From assembly GCF_024713945.1 (NCBI RefSeq), contig NC_134686.1, positions 186,001 through 250,000 on the forward strand: a DNA stretch of 64,000 nucleotides. The letters are read 5' to 3'. Positions 53,065 through 63,247 of the stretch are shown in pieces. The stretch's first letter is position 1. Every line of letters begins with the position of its first letter. The DNA comes from Dermatophagoides farinae (Eukaryota > Arthropoda > Arachnida > Sarcoptiformes > Pyroglyphidae). A program made the translations under genes and the position numbers. The notes under the pieces are model-generated. The model was not told where the DNA came from, did not search any database, and saw nothing but the letters and a program-made list of their open reading frames with translations.

Positions 53065-53926
53065 TTTGTGTGAGTTAAATCAATTAAAGCTTTTCGATTC
53101 GATGCTAAAGTAACGGATTTTTTCGACAAACAAAATCTAGTGAATTTTTCAACAGGTTGCTACTAAGCTTTTAAATATCAAATTCAATGCAGCGTTGTTA
53201 TGGTGATCGAGATTAATTGATAAATGTTTTTTTTTTAATTTTTTTTTTTGCTGAATAAGTAATTTTTTTTCTTGCTTGTTTATTTTATCGAAAAAATTCG
53301 AAAAACCATAGTGATTGAAAAAAAAAATGAATTTTCACTAAAAATGTTATTCAATTGCCCTAATTTTTCATATATGAAACAATTTTTGGTATTTTTTGCT
53401 TCTGTATCAACCCATTACTTTTTTTAAATCACATCATCATCATCATCATCATTAACTTACTTTTTTGGCAATAACTTGGTCGTTTATTATTCGTACATCC
53501 CATTATTGATGGATTATTGTAGCAAGGACAATTTTGTTTTTCCATTCCAATCACAGTAAATATTTAATATTTATAAAATTATCACAAGTTAATGCAAATT
53601 AATAGCAGCAGCAGCAGCAACAGAAAAAACCAAACATTTGATCAGGATTTTTGTTTATATATTTTGTTTGTCATCATTAATATAACTGAATTAATTAATT
53701 ACCACGCGTTAATTGAATTTAGTTTTTTTTTCTCGCTACATTGTTATTAAAATCAAACTCAGTTTCAATTTTTTTTGTCCATTATTAAAATGCCAATCAT
53801 TTTGATGAATACATAATAACATAACATTTTTTATTATGATTTTTTTTTGTACAAAAAAAAAACAAAATAAAATCAAATTGCCATTTTTCAAAACAAAAAA
53901 ACAATCACATTATTCATTATTTGAAA
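53065..53926. other. Spacer between the secreted protein and the first ACSL gene
   Basis: Very AT-rich DNA. A 28-codon Cys-containing open segment on the minus strand (53545-53461) ends at a GTAAGT sequence, but no matching downstream exon was convincing. Nothing else is visible. Confidence 0.45.
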
Positions 53927-56305
53927 TTAGCAATTATGATTTTTATCTTGATTATCCGATATTATTTTTCTTTCATTACATAATTTGGTCAATTCTTGAT
54001 TGTATTTTTTCATTACATTTTGTCTTTTCAATTTCATTGATGCTGTTAATATATCATTATCAGGTGACCATACATCGGGCACTATTTTGATTCGTTTTGG
54101 AATTTCTATTTTAGTCAGCGAACTTTGTTTGGAAACATCAACGATTGCTTCAAGAAATGTTGATTCTATTTGTTTATCATTACATTTTTCTTCAATTGTC
54201 ATATTGTTTTTATCCATTTGTCGAGATAATTCTTCAAATGCTTTTTGATTCGGACTAATCAAAGCCACCAGTTCAGTTGCATAAATATCACCATATACGA
54301 ATGCATTTTCAATTAATGGACACATCTTTAATGCTGCTTCCACCTTTTTTTTATTGAGGATTGAAAAAGGAAAATGAAATCAAGTTTTTGATTTCAAAAA
54401 AATACATACCTTCCCCAACGAAATATATTCACCATTCTGTAATTTAATTAAATCTTTACGGCGATCAATAATTTTAACAAAACCATTTGGGAACATTTCA
54501 GCAATATCTCCTGTTCGATACCATCTGATTCTATTCTCATCAGTATAATAAACTTCTTTGGTCAGGTGAGGATTTTTAAAATATCCCATTGTAACAATTT
54601 CACCGCCAATCAAGAGTTCGCCACGAGGATTAGGACGATCGCGTACTGAATAGCCGCCTTCATCCCAATCTTGTAATCGAAAATATGCATTTGCCAGAAT
54701 TGATCCACAATTTCCATAATCGAGAGTTTCGAAATCCATACAAATTGGTGATGAAGTTGTTTCCGTACAGCCATATCCTTGAATGAAAATAACATCAAGT
54801 GCTGATTTGATTGTTGCTTGTGTTCGTGTATTTAATGGTGCACCACCACAAATCATAAACATTAATTTATTGCCAAATTGTTCACGAACTTTTGGACATA
54901 TTAATTTCGTTACAATGTTACATTTGTAGCCATGTCTTGTCCATTCTGATTTATAATTGGCAAGAAATCGAAAAACTTGTTGCGATACCGGTGTTCGAGC
55001 TTTTAATTTTTCATTAATTTCTTTAAGAATTCTCTCCAAAACCAATGGAACTGTTGTCATTATTGTTGGTTGCAATAATTTCATGTCTGATTTTTGACCT
55101 AAACCAAGACCGGGAGCTGAATCGGTTAAAGTAAATGGTGAAGCATAGCCAAGTCGAACACCACCTGTTGTAAAATGGGTAATTATCGAAAATGTAATAT
55201 TGAAATATCCTAAAATTTAGATTACCAAGAAAGAATAATAATTCCAGTGTCAATTCCAAAATATGTGCGGATGGCAAATATGCAACATAGATTTGTTTAT
55301 CTGTTTCATGTACCAAAGAACGAACGCGACAATACATTGCCTTCATCGAAACAAAAAGTTGATTTTCCGTAATCAATGCTGCTTTTGGATCGCCATTTGT
55401 TCCCGATGTATACATTATAATCATTAAGCGATCTAATGATCCGGAATATAATGGTTTATCACGCATTTCTTTTATACATTGTTCACCTAATCGTTCAATA
55501 CCATTCAATGAAAAAATCTTAATGTTTGATGGGAATTCAAAATCTGGTTTTTTGAATCCATCCATGAAAATAATTCTTTTCACTTTGTGTTTGGAAGAAT
55601 TAGCTAAAACCGCTTGTAATATTTGAATACATTCAAATGAAACAATAACAGTATCAACTTCAGTTTGTTCCAGCGAATATAATAGACCACGGGTTCCTAA
55701 ATTTGAAAATGCTGTAACTACAACAGCACCTGTTTGTGGAATGGCCAAAAACGATAGCATCCATTCGATTTTGGTTTCAGCAAAGATCATTATTCTATCA
55801 CCTTCGGTTATACCATTAGCCATTAAACCTTTTGCAATATTTCTTGTTGTTGTCTGTGCTTGTCCATATGTTATCCATTTATAATCACTGAGGTAATATC
55901 TTTTCAATTTACGTCCATCCATACGTCGTTCTTGACCTTTATCATTTAAAATGGATTCTTCTGAAAGCACTTGACGATAACCTAAATTAGATGTGGAAAG
56001 AGATGAATAAATTTAAAAAATTGTGTTTGCGCACACTAACCGAGACAATTACGATCACGATCCAAATGATCGGTCAATGATTGAAAAATTTGTGTTACAG
56101 ATTTATAGCTGAAAAATGGATAATCAAGAATTTCTGGATCATTACGTTCATAAATTGGTGACATTTTTGAATCATTACTTCCTTTAAATATTTTTATACG
56201 TATTCGATCATTCAAACGTTTAGCTTTCCATGGTTGTTGTACAATAAAATATAATGGCCATGTTGTCCATGTATAAATTTGTACAATCGAAATGAAAATG
56301 GTCAT
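53927..56305 (-). CDS. Long-chain acyl-CoA synthetase, ACSL3/4 type (copy A)
   Basis: Minus-strand exons are 56305-56041, 55981-55226, 55164-54410 and 54343-53927, joined in phase to about 730 residues, close to ACSL3/4 (about 710-720). The N-terminus has a hydrophobic stretch before WPLYFIVQQPWK, as in membrane-anchored ACSLs. The AMP-binding motif reads YTSGTNGDPKAAL at about residue 278. GYGCTETTS is at about 469. The fatty-acyl-CoA synthetase signature WYRTGDIAEMFPNG...DRRKD lies near 554, followed by [13 protein letters not shown]. The C-terminus has the usual LTASMKLKR lysine region. It turns long-chain fatty acids into acyl-CoA with ATP and CoA, probably at the ER or lipid droplets. 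The first motif differs from the common TTGxPKG by Asn and Ala. An in-frame stop lies just upstream of the chosen ATG. Confidence 0.9.
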
Positions 56306-56420
56306 AAATATGAATTTTCAAAATTATTCCAGAAGCATTTTTGAGGGCTTTAGGATACTTTTGAATTATTCAATAATTATCATTCAAAATATTTAGAAAA
56401 AAAATGTATTTTTCGCTTAC

Positions 56421-56609
56421 TTTATTCGAATGTTGTGAATTGTTGTTGGTTTGGATTTTATTTGAAATATTTATAAATGTTTCAGCCATACTGCTATCGG
56501 TTCCTAGATACAATGGTGGATACACATTTCTATTATCATGATTTAAATTTAAATTTGAATTTGATTGTTCACATGTTGTTGTTGTTGTATTGTTCTCCAT
56601 GATGACCAT
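56421..56609 (-). other. Possible 5' exon with upstream open frame for ACSL copy A
   Basis: From an ATG at 56609 (or 56600) an open frame of 60-63 codons, Asn/Thr/Ser-rich, ends exactly at a GTAAGC donor at 56420. No acceptor downstream joins it in frame to the ACSL ORF, because an in-frame TGA sits just before the ATG at 56305. It may be an untranslated first exon with an upstream open frame, or an exon of another isoform. Confidence 0.3.
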
Positions 56610-58459
56610 TAAACTAACAAATTTGTTTGATGATCATCAGGTTTTTAAATTGAACAAACTGCGACAAAAAAAACATTGCGTCAACAGCTTGACAGTATAT
56701 TGTAATGTTACTATTACTATGATTATGATATTAGTAAATGCCGCAACCAGTGCTGTTTTTTTTTTTTTTTTGATTTATCATCAATTCTAACTATACAGCA
56801 CGACTTTCTATTGATAGGAATCGATTCAAAAAAAAAATTGCCATTGGCATCAATCGAAGTCTATATAGTGTGATCATAGCAGCGAATAAAATGGAAATTC
56901 ATGCTTGTTATTTTTAGAATTATTTTTTTTTTTTTTTTTTGTTGTTGTTGTTGTCAATCAACTTTTCATTTTTCATTGCATGATTTTAATTTATTTACTA
57001 TTTACTATTTACATTATTATTATATATCCATCTATTCATTTATCATTTTATTTTATTTAGACAGTTTTTTTCCAATGAAATTTTCCAATAAACTATTATC
57101 GTCTTTTATCTCTCGTTTTTTTTGTACCCTCTCATTGGTTATCTAGTTTTTTTTTATTCAATTTTAAAATACTGAATATTTCAACCAAGACGTCTTCATA
57201 CATTTACATAAAAAAACTGACTGGTTCTATCTGGATAATGTTATTAAATCAAGGTCAAGTTTTATTTTTTCCACCGTTGATCGAATCTATCTTGATTAAC
57301 AACATTAGATGGATTTTCAAAAAAAAAATTTTTTTATAAACAAATAAATAGTGTGTGTTACATTTTCAAATTATCAAATTTCCATAACGATTTATTGATG
57401 ATGATGATTGATCTCTCTGATCGATTCATCACTTGCATTGATAAAAGAGTAATCAAAATGAAAAGAAGAGAAAAAAGGATTGTACTGATTAAATGAACCG
57501 GAATTTTGCTTACATTACTAGATATTAAAATCTGGCTATAGTAGCAAGAAGAAGAAAGACATTCTAGGTCATCACTCTTTCTCTTTTTTGTTTGCCGATG
57601 CTCTTTCCGTACTGATGATGTAACTTGTTGATGACCTAAATATGACCACGAAAAAAAATTTTTAGCCACATCACACCACAACATAAACATTATCACAGAG
57701 TTTGACGTATGCAAACATTTTCCTTTTGATCGATTTCATATTATTATTATTGACAACGTAATTGTTTTTTCCCAATTTCAAGTAGCGTGTGGTCGATAAA
57801 CAAGATACTTTTTTTTCATGGGTCCAATCGAATTTTGTGACATAAAAAAAATATAATGTGTTTGTGTGTGCACTAAAAATCGACGCTTTTTTTTATCAAA
57901 TCAATGCTTTTTCGCTCGAATGATTATGATGATGTTGTTTGTGTATGAATGTATCACCAGAAAAAAGTTTGTTTGCCACTATCAATAATAAATTCAAAAT
58001 AAAAACTATTGTCTATGAATGATAAACACAAAAGAAAAATTTTTTTGATAATTTTTCGATAAATTTTGTCATTTTTTTTCGTCGAAACATCGTTCAGTGA
58101 CTCTCGGAAGTAATTGGTACATGGAATTTGATCGAATGATTGATTTAAATACAAATTGTACTTGATAAATTTAATTTTTCATTTTTTCATTAAAAAAATT
58201 ATTTTCATATGAATATCAAACCAGATCATCACCATTCAATTCAATTGTAAAACAAAACAATATATTTTGAATCCACAGAATATATACTGCTGCTGTTTGA
58301 TCACCAAAAAAAATGCTCACCGATTTCACAATGAAAACCATCATTCTTGAAATAATTCTTGTCATTTTCAACCTGATACAGCAATTTATCATACAATTAA
58401 AAGAGACTAATCTTGAATCCTGTATACTAATGTTTCTTTGAATTGTTTTTTTTCATTGT
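56610..58459. other. Intergenic DNA left of the retrotransposon
   Basis: AT-rich DNA with no recognised exon on either strand. The 118-codon minus frame at 57358-57714 is Ile/Ser-rich and looks like chance. The sequence runs without a break into the left target-site copy TTGT at 58456-58459. Confidence 0.5.
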
Positions 58460-58702
58460 TGTTGAAAAAATATCGGTCGATAGGTGGCGATAATTAACTA
58501 ACAAGAAATTGAGTATTGACCGTGATGAAGATGAATAGAGTTTCTTCTTCGTCGTTTATTTTTATGCTGTATTGATTTTTCTTATTTATTATGTTTTTGA
58601 TTTATATCGGTAAAGACATCGTATTATTAAATTATATGAAATAAAGTTTTCATTTTGTTGATCAGCGATCGTTTGTTTTTCTTTTGAGTATGTTTTACTA
58701 CA
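58460..58702 (+). repeat. 5' LTR of the BEL/Pao element
   Basis: This 243-bp direct repeat matches the 3' copy at 62560-62802 base for base as read. It begins TGTTGAAAAAATATCGG, ends TTTTACTACA, and contains AATAAA at 58640-58645, the likely poly-A signal; TTATATG just upstream might serve as a TATA-like element. Confidence 0.92.
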
Positions 58703-59114
58703 TTTACGTTATCAGCACCATATGATTGCCTCGCTAAGCAACATATTGGTTTTCGACGAACGAACGAACGACAAACGAACGAACGAACGAACGACAAACG
58801 AACGACAAACGTACGAACGAACGAACGAACGAAAGTAACGAACGACGAGAATAACAAACGACGGTAACGACGACGATCTATGACGACGAACGATCAACGA
58901 CGAATGACGGCGAACGATAACGATCAAACGAAATTAACGATAGCGAACGAAATTAACGACGACGAACGATAACGACGACGACGAATGAACGACGACCACG
59001 ACGAACGTAAACAACGACGAACGATTCAGCACGAGAACGAATAACGATAATCAACGAGCTACGAAATTAAACGTTCGAATAATCGAAAACCGCAACGACG
59101 AAACGAGAACGAAG
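58703..59114 (+). promoter_or_regulatory. CpG-rich, T-poor leader of the retrotransposon
   Basis: Between the 5' LTR and the ORF lies about 410 bp, most of it (58755-59114) built from ACGA, AACG and CGACG units with very few T residues. CG dinucleotides occur every few bases, unlike the AT-rich host DNA around it. A primer-binding site starting TGG is not found right after the LTR; the first TGG followed by a tRNA-like string is at 58747, 44 bp in. The leader probably holds packaging and translation signals (inference). It also contains short upstream open frames. Confidence 0.7.
58880..58972 (+). other. Upstream open frame in the retrotransposon leader
   Basis: A 30-codon ATG-to-TAA frame lies in the leader, about 140 bp before the main ORF. 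It is rich in Asn, Asp, Thr and Arg as a by-product of the ACGA repeats. Whether it is translated is unknown; it could tune initiation on the main ORF. Confidence 0.3.
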
Positions 59115-62100
59115 ATGGTTCTTACGAGGGCGGGTACCGAATACGGTGACGATATAAATCCGGAAATGCTGAGGAACGAAGTAAAGGATCTGGTTAAACG
59201 GATACGTATAAACAATATATCGATATTTCACCAAGGAGTAAAGGCTGCAATCAAAACGGGAAAAGTATTATACGATGAATACTACAAATATAGTAAGTTG
59301 ATTATCGAGGATGGAAAGTTCACATCCGAAGAAGAGAAACCGTTTGATGAAATGAAATCGATGGTGGATTTAGCGTTTAAATACGCACAAAGTATGGATG
59401 TTATCGAACGAAATTCCGAAAGGAATGATTTAACGAAATTTGAACGACAATTAACCGAAGATAAATGTAACGAAATCAGCCGAATCGCTGAACAATATCC
59501 ATGTATCGCGGATCATGTAATCAAAGTCGTCAATCGATTCCACGAGTTGAATGTAACGAAAAATCGAACGAAAACAATCGAAACGAATCCATCACGAGAG
59601 GGCGCTACCCAAAACAATCAATCATACGATACTATCGATGTCACGCCACCTGATGCAACACCAATATTAATGCCACAACCATCGACGTCAAGTAACGAAA
59701 ACAATCAACCGTTGTATACGATTTATCATCATCAAAAGCAATCGACATCGAATAGCGAAAGTGAACAACAGCAACAATCAACATCGAACGATAATCAAAA
59801 ACAACAGCAGCCGAATGCACCGTACGTAAATAATCCTCAACCATCGTCATCATCGTATAACAGTTATCGACATCCAAACGTTCCATATTATTATAACGGT
59901 CAATATTATTATTACAACGATCAAGCTTATTGGTGGGATTATAATCAATATCAGATGAACTGGTCGGGCGGAGCCAAAGTGGCCGCGAAGAAGCTTGAAA
60001 AATTCAACGGTGATCCTTTAGCATATCATACTTTTCGGAAAACGATTCAACATTACGTCGTCGACAATCCACAAATCAGAGGAAATGCTAATAAAATCAT
60101 GGAAATCATTGATTTGCTGCCGCACAAAGATCGCTACATCATCGAGTGCTTTAATCCAAATACATGCACAATGGTTTCAATAATGGCTGAACTCGACGAA
60201 CATTATGCCAGTCCCAATCGGATAATTCCCGCGCTAGTGGACCGACTTCGGAAGGCGCCGTTCTTATCATTGCGACCATCAGAACGAGACTGGGAGGCAT
60301 TAGTGGAAGTTACCATACTGATAAGAAATACATTATCAAGCGCAAATCTCGCTTCAGAAGAGAGATCGTTAGTGGGCGTGCTACTACAGAAAATCGATCG
60401 AGCACATTTCATGCATATCGGCGATAAACGTGCTATCACACTGGAGCAAATCTTACAGTACTTTAAAACAGGCCTCGATCGAGAACGAACGGCTATATCG
60501 CAGATCGCGTCCAGTGATCTGAATGTAAAATCGACTAATCGACCAAGCATGGTTGCAAATCGAACGACGAATAATGTAATGATGACTACATCGACAAACA
60601 CGTGCATGTTCGCCGACGGTAATCATAAAACAGAGAATTGTCCATTGACGATACAAGAACGACGACAAATTGCTATCGATAAACGAATGTGTTTCAGGTG
60701 TGGTGGTTTCCGACATAACAGTAAAGATTGTGATCGACGATTCAAATGTGACATCTGTAACAAGAATCATATAACGTATTTGTGCAACGATTTGAAACCC
60801 AAATCATTTCCACCAACCACGACAAACGAAATTGAATCAACGAATAATGCTAGTAATGATCAAACAGTACCGAAACAAATTGCTGAATCATCGGCGTCAA
60901 ATGTGAATCAATCATCGAAACAATCCGTAACAAACAATTTGTTGACACAAAACAGCACGAGTCTATACAAGACAACGATGGCTACGATTAACGGACGTAA
61001 CGTAAGAGTGTTGTTCGACGATGGATCAGGATCATCATTCATTTCACGACGATTAGCCGAATTATGGAAATTGCGAACCGATGAAGTTGAACCGATTTGT
61101 ATGGAAACGCTAAGTCAATCAACGCCTACTATTACCGGAAGTAAAGTGGTTTCATTATCGATCCCAATCTGTGATGGAAGCAACGAACATTTGAAATTCC
61201 GCATCAACGATAAAATAAATACATTACGATTCGATTGTGTAAATCATGAACAACAATTATTGATACGACAACAAAATATTCCGTTTTATGATGAACCAAA
61301 GATGGTAGATATTTTGATTGGTCTGGACAACATCAACAAGATACAGTTGGAAGATGAAAAACGATTATCGATCGATCTCGTGGCCAAACGAACAACATTA
61401 GGTTGGACAGTGTTTGGATTGTCAAGAAATTTGAACGGAGTGTTGTCATCATGCAAGAACATCGGTAACGAAATTGGTCCAGAACACAATGTCGATAAAG
61501 AATCCAAACTGATTATGAATAAAGTTATGACAAACTATTGTAAAACTGAAGATGTTAAATACGACGATTCGAGCAAACAATATTCAATCAAAGTACCGTT
61601 TATTATCAACGAAAAAATCGATCCAAATGTCAATGAAATTAAAGAAGTGATGAATCATATGTTGATGCAAATGAACGTTGACCGGCGAAAACAGTATCGC
61701 TCAATGATGAATGATATGGAAACAAAAGAAGTAATCGAACCGACGAAAATAGCACCGAACATCAGCTATCGTATACCGCATTTTGTGATTAGTCGAGATG
61801 ATGAAAAACAACCATGGAATAAAGCGATTTTTAAAGAAATCATATTGTGGGATATCGTTCGACCATTATTGAAGTTTTGCATGAAACCAATCGGTATAAT
61901 CAATGGTATACAATCTGTTTTTCATAATATCGAAATCGACAAGGAACATCGGGATTACGTACAGTTTTTGTGGTTGAATCTAGAAGACAATTCGATGTGC
62001 TATCGTTTTATCCGTCGGCCATTTAGAATATCGTCTAGCCCGTTTGTTACGATTGGAATTGCCGTAAACGTATCGGATGACGAAATAATGTCGCTAATTT

Positions 62101-62597
62101 ATGAAAAATCAAACTTAATCCAACGAAAAATTGTTATTGGTGAATTAATCGCATTATCATATGGAGCTATTAGAGCCAAATCGATTGAAGGAATGATTCG
62201 ACCTAAACATCTTATATTGTATTCCAATGTGACGAACAATGTAAAACGTTCTGAACGCAATATCAACCAATTTCAGTGTCCTGTGGCTGTACGTCTGTAT
62301 ACTATCAAATCGAAAGTAACCGATATCGACCTGGAAAGAAAATGTTATAACGAATGGCTTCAACAAATTGATGTGCCCCCAGATCCGTGGAAGCGAAGTA
62401 TCAATGAGGAGATGAGCAATCGAATTCCAATGTTAATGACAAAGATAATGTTTCGAATTAAGTCAATGAATGACAGATGTCGTCAATGGAGAACCAAGCC
62501 CGTGTCTGTGAATATTGATAATTGGCTATCTTGGAAATCGCCAAAAAACGGGGGAGGAATGTTGAAAAAATATCGGTCGATAGGTGGCGATAATTAA
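59115..62597 (+). CDS. BEL/Pao Gag-protease polyprotein with vestigial RT and RNase H
   Basis: The 1160-codon frame has no stop. Residues about 1-285 are a helical Gag part and a Gln/Asn/Ser/Tyr-rich linker. Residues about 290-460 match the Gag-like DUF1759 region. Three zinc-knuckle segments follow at about 497-557: the first lacks its second Cys, the second is a perfect CX2CX4HX4C, and the third is CX2CX3HX4C. An aspartic-protease-like domain (DUF1758) has FDDGSGSSFI and ILIGLDN and ends TTLGWTVFG. The reverse transcriptase part keeps its edges (RIPHFV, FLWL, SSPF), but the first catalytic Asp position reads NGIQ and no YVDD motif is present. The RNase H part keeps GELIALSYGAI, but the later Asp is Asn (LYSNV). 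No integrase is seen. The last 11 codons and the stop lie inside the 3' LTR. Any reverse transcription would need enzymes in trans. Confidence 0.85.
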   Translation: MVLTRAGTEYGDDINPEMLRNEVKDLVKRIRINNISIFHQGVKAAIKTGKVLYDEYYKYSKLIIEDGKFTSEEEKPFDEMKSMVDLAFKYAQSMDVIERNSERNDLTKFERQLTEDKCNEISRIAEQYPCIADHVIKVVNRFHELNVTKNRTKTIETNPSREGATQNNQSYDTIDVTPPDATPILMPQPSTSSNENNQPLYTIYHHQKQSTSNSESEQQQQSTSNDNQKQQQPNAPYVNNPQPSSSSYNSYRHPNVPYYYNGQYYYYNDQAYWWDYNQYQMNWSGGAKVAAKKLEKFNGDPLAYHTFRKTIQHYVVDNPQIRGNANKIMEIIDLLPHKDRYIIECFNPNTCTMVSIMAELDEHYASPNRIIPALVDRLRKAPFLSLRPSERDWEALVEVTILIRNTLSSANLASEERSLVGVLLQKIDRAHFMHIGDKRAITLEQILQYFKTGLDRERTAISQIASSDLNVKSTNRPSMVANRTTNNVMMTTSTNTCMFADGNHKTENCPLTIQERRQIAIDKRMCFRCGGFRHNSKDCDRRFKCDICNKNHITYLCNDLKPKSFPPTTTNEIESTNNASNDQTVPKQIAESSASNVNQSSKQSVTNNLLTQNSTSLYKTTMATINGRNVRVLFDDGSGSSFISRRLAELWKLRTDEVEPICMETLSQSTPTITGSKVVSLSIPICDGSNEHLKFRINDKINTLRFDCVNHEQQLLIRQQNIPFYDEPKMVDILIGLDNINKIQLEDEKRLSIDLVAKRTTLGWTVFGLSRNLNGVLSSCKNIGNEIGPEHNVDKESKLIMNKVMTNYCKTEDVKYDDSSKQYSIKVPFIINEKIDPNVNEIKEVMNHMLMQMNVDRRKQYRSMMNDMETKEVIEPTKIAPNISYRIPHFVISRDDEKQPWNKAIFKEIILWDIVRPLLKFCMKPIGIINGIQSVFHNIEIDKEHRDYVQFLWLNLEDNSMCYRFIRRPFRISSSPFVTIGIAVNVSDDEIMSLIYEKSNLIQRKIVIGELIALSYGAIRAKSIEGMIRPKHLILYSNVTNNVKRSERNINQFQCPVAVRLYTIKSKVTDIDLERKCYNEWLQQIDVPPDPWKRSINEEMSNRIPMLMTKIMFRIKSMNDRCRQWRTKPVSVNIDNWLSWKSPKNGGGMLKKYRSIGGDN
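62543..62559 (+). other. Polypurine tract
   Basis: AAAAAACGGGGGAGGAA sits directly before the 3' LTR and would prime plus-strand synthesis. It is also coding, lying within the last codons of the polyprotein. Confidence 0.8.
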
Positions 62598-62802
62598 CTA
62601 ACAAGAAATTGAGTATTGACCGTGATGAAGATGAATAGAGTTTCTTCTTCGTCGTTTATTTTTATGCTGTATTGATTTTTCTTATTTATTATGTTTTTGA
62701 TTTATATCGGTAAAGACATCGTATTATTAAATTATATGAAATAAAGTTTTCATTTTGTTGATCAGCGATCGTTTGTTTTTCTTTTGAGTATGTTTTACTA
62801 CA
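62560..62802 (+). repeat. 3' LTR of the BEL/Pao element
   Basis: This is a direct repeat of 58460-58702, identical as read, including AATAAA at 62740-62745. Its first 38 bp carry the end and stop codon of the ORF. It is followed by the right TTGT target-site copy at 62803-62806. Confidence 0.92.
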
Positions 62803-62806
62803 TTGT

Positions 62807-63247
62807 AAATATTTTTGTGTTAAAAATAAACTTTTTTTTCTTTTTTTTCACCACAACAAAAACAACAACAAAATAATCATTTTTCAATGAAATAATGAAT
62901 TTGTACTCATCAAATTATTATTATTCGAGGAAAAATGAAATCTGGGAAAATTTTGGGTTTAAAATGGAAAAAATCAACCAATATATTCTTTCTCTATTTA
63001 TCTACATGGATTGTTGAGAAAAAAGCCATCCGGTTCTGTAATCTCGAATGTAATTGTATTGTATTGTGTTGACGTCATCGATTGAGTATTGATTGAATAT
63101 TTCATTGTGATGATATTTTAATGTACTTTCCAATAATCTTTCTTTTATTGGATGAAAAAATGGATAATTTCCAGCATTTATTAAATCAATGACATCGTAA
63201 AACACACAAACACACGAGTTTTATGATGAATTCAAATAAATTCTATT
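62807..63247. other. Spacer between the retrotransposon and ACSL copy B
   Basis: AT-rich DNA downstream of ACSL copy B. On the minus strand, 63205-63002 reads openly with ordinary composition, but it lacks an ATG near its start and a splice acceptor, so no gene is called. Confidence 0.45.

Larger units (their letters stand above)
58460..62802 (+). mobile_element. Compact BEL/Pao-type LTR retrotransposon, probably non-autonomous
   Basis: The element is 4343 bp, with 243-bp direct LTRs at each end (58460-58702 and 62560-62802) that start TGTTG and end TACA. By eye the two LTRs are identical. TTGT flanks both sides (58456-58459 and 62803-62806), a 4-bp target-site duplication. A 17-bp polypurine tract lies right before the 3' LTR. 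A CpG-rich leader precedes a single 1160-codon ORF. Full-length BEL/Pao elements normally exceed 6 kb and encode Gag, protease, reverse transcriptase, RNase H and integrase (family knowledge). Here integrase is missing and the reverse transcriptase and RNase H are reduced. Identical LTRs point to recent insertion, so enzymes from a full-length relative were probably used in trans (inference). It inserted between the two ACSL genes. Confidence 0.88.

Noticed and set aside
53461-53545. Short Cys-containing minus-strand exon candidate
   Set aside because: It begins with ATG and ends at GTAAGT, but the only downstream acceptor gives a frame that runs into A/T homopolymers, so no gene model holds.
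57358-57714. 118-codon minus frame left of the retrotransposon
   Set aside because: Ser/Ile/Leu-rich without motifs; start and surroundings look non-coding.
58627-58927. Minus-strand frames with repeated Ser-Phe-Val-Arg
   Set aside because: They are the antisense reading of the ACGA-type leader repeats of the retrotransposon.
58755-59114. Possible CRISPR-like or satellite array
   Set aside because: Units are only 4-8 bp, variable and without spacers; it lies inside a retrotransposon of a eukaryote.
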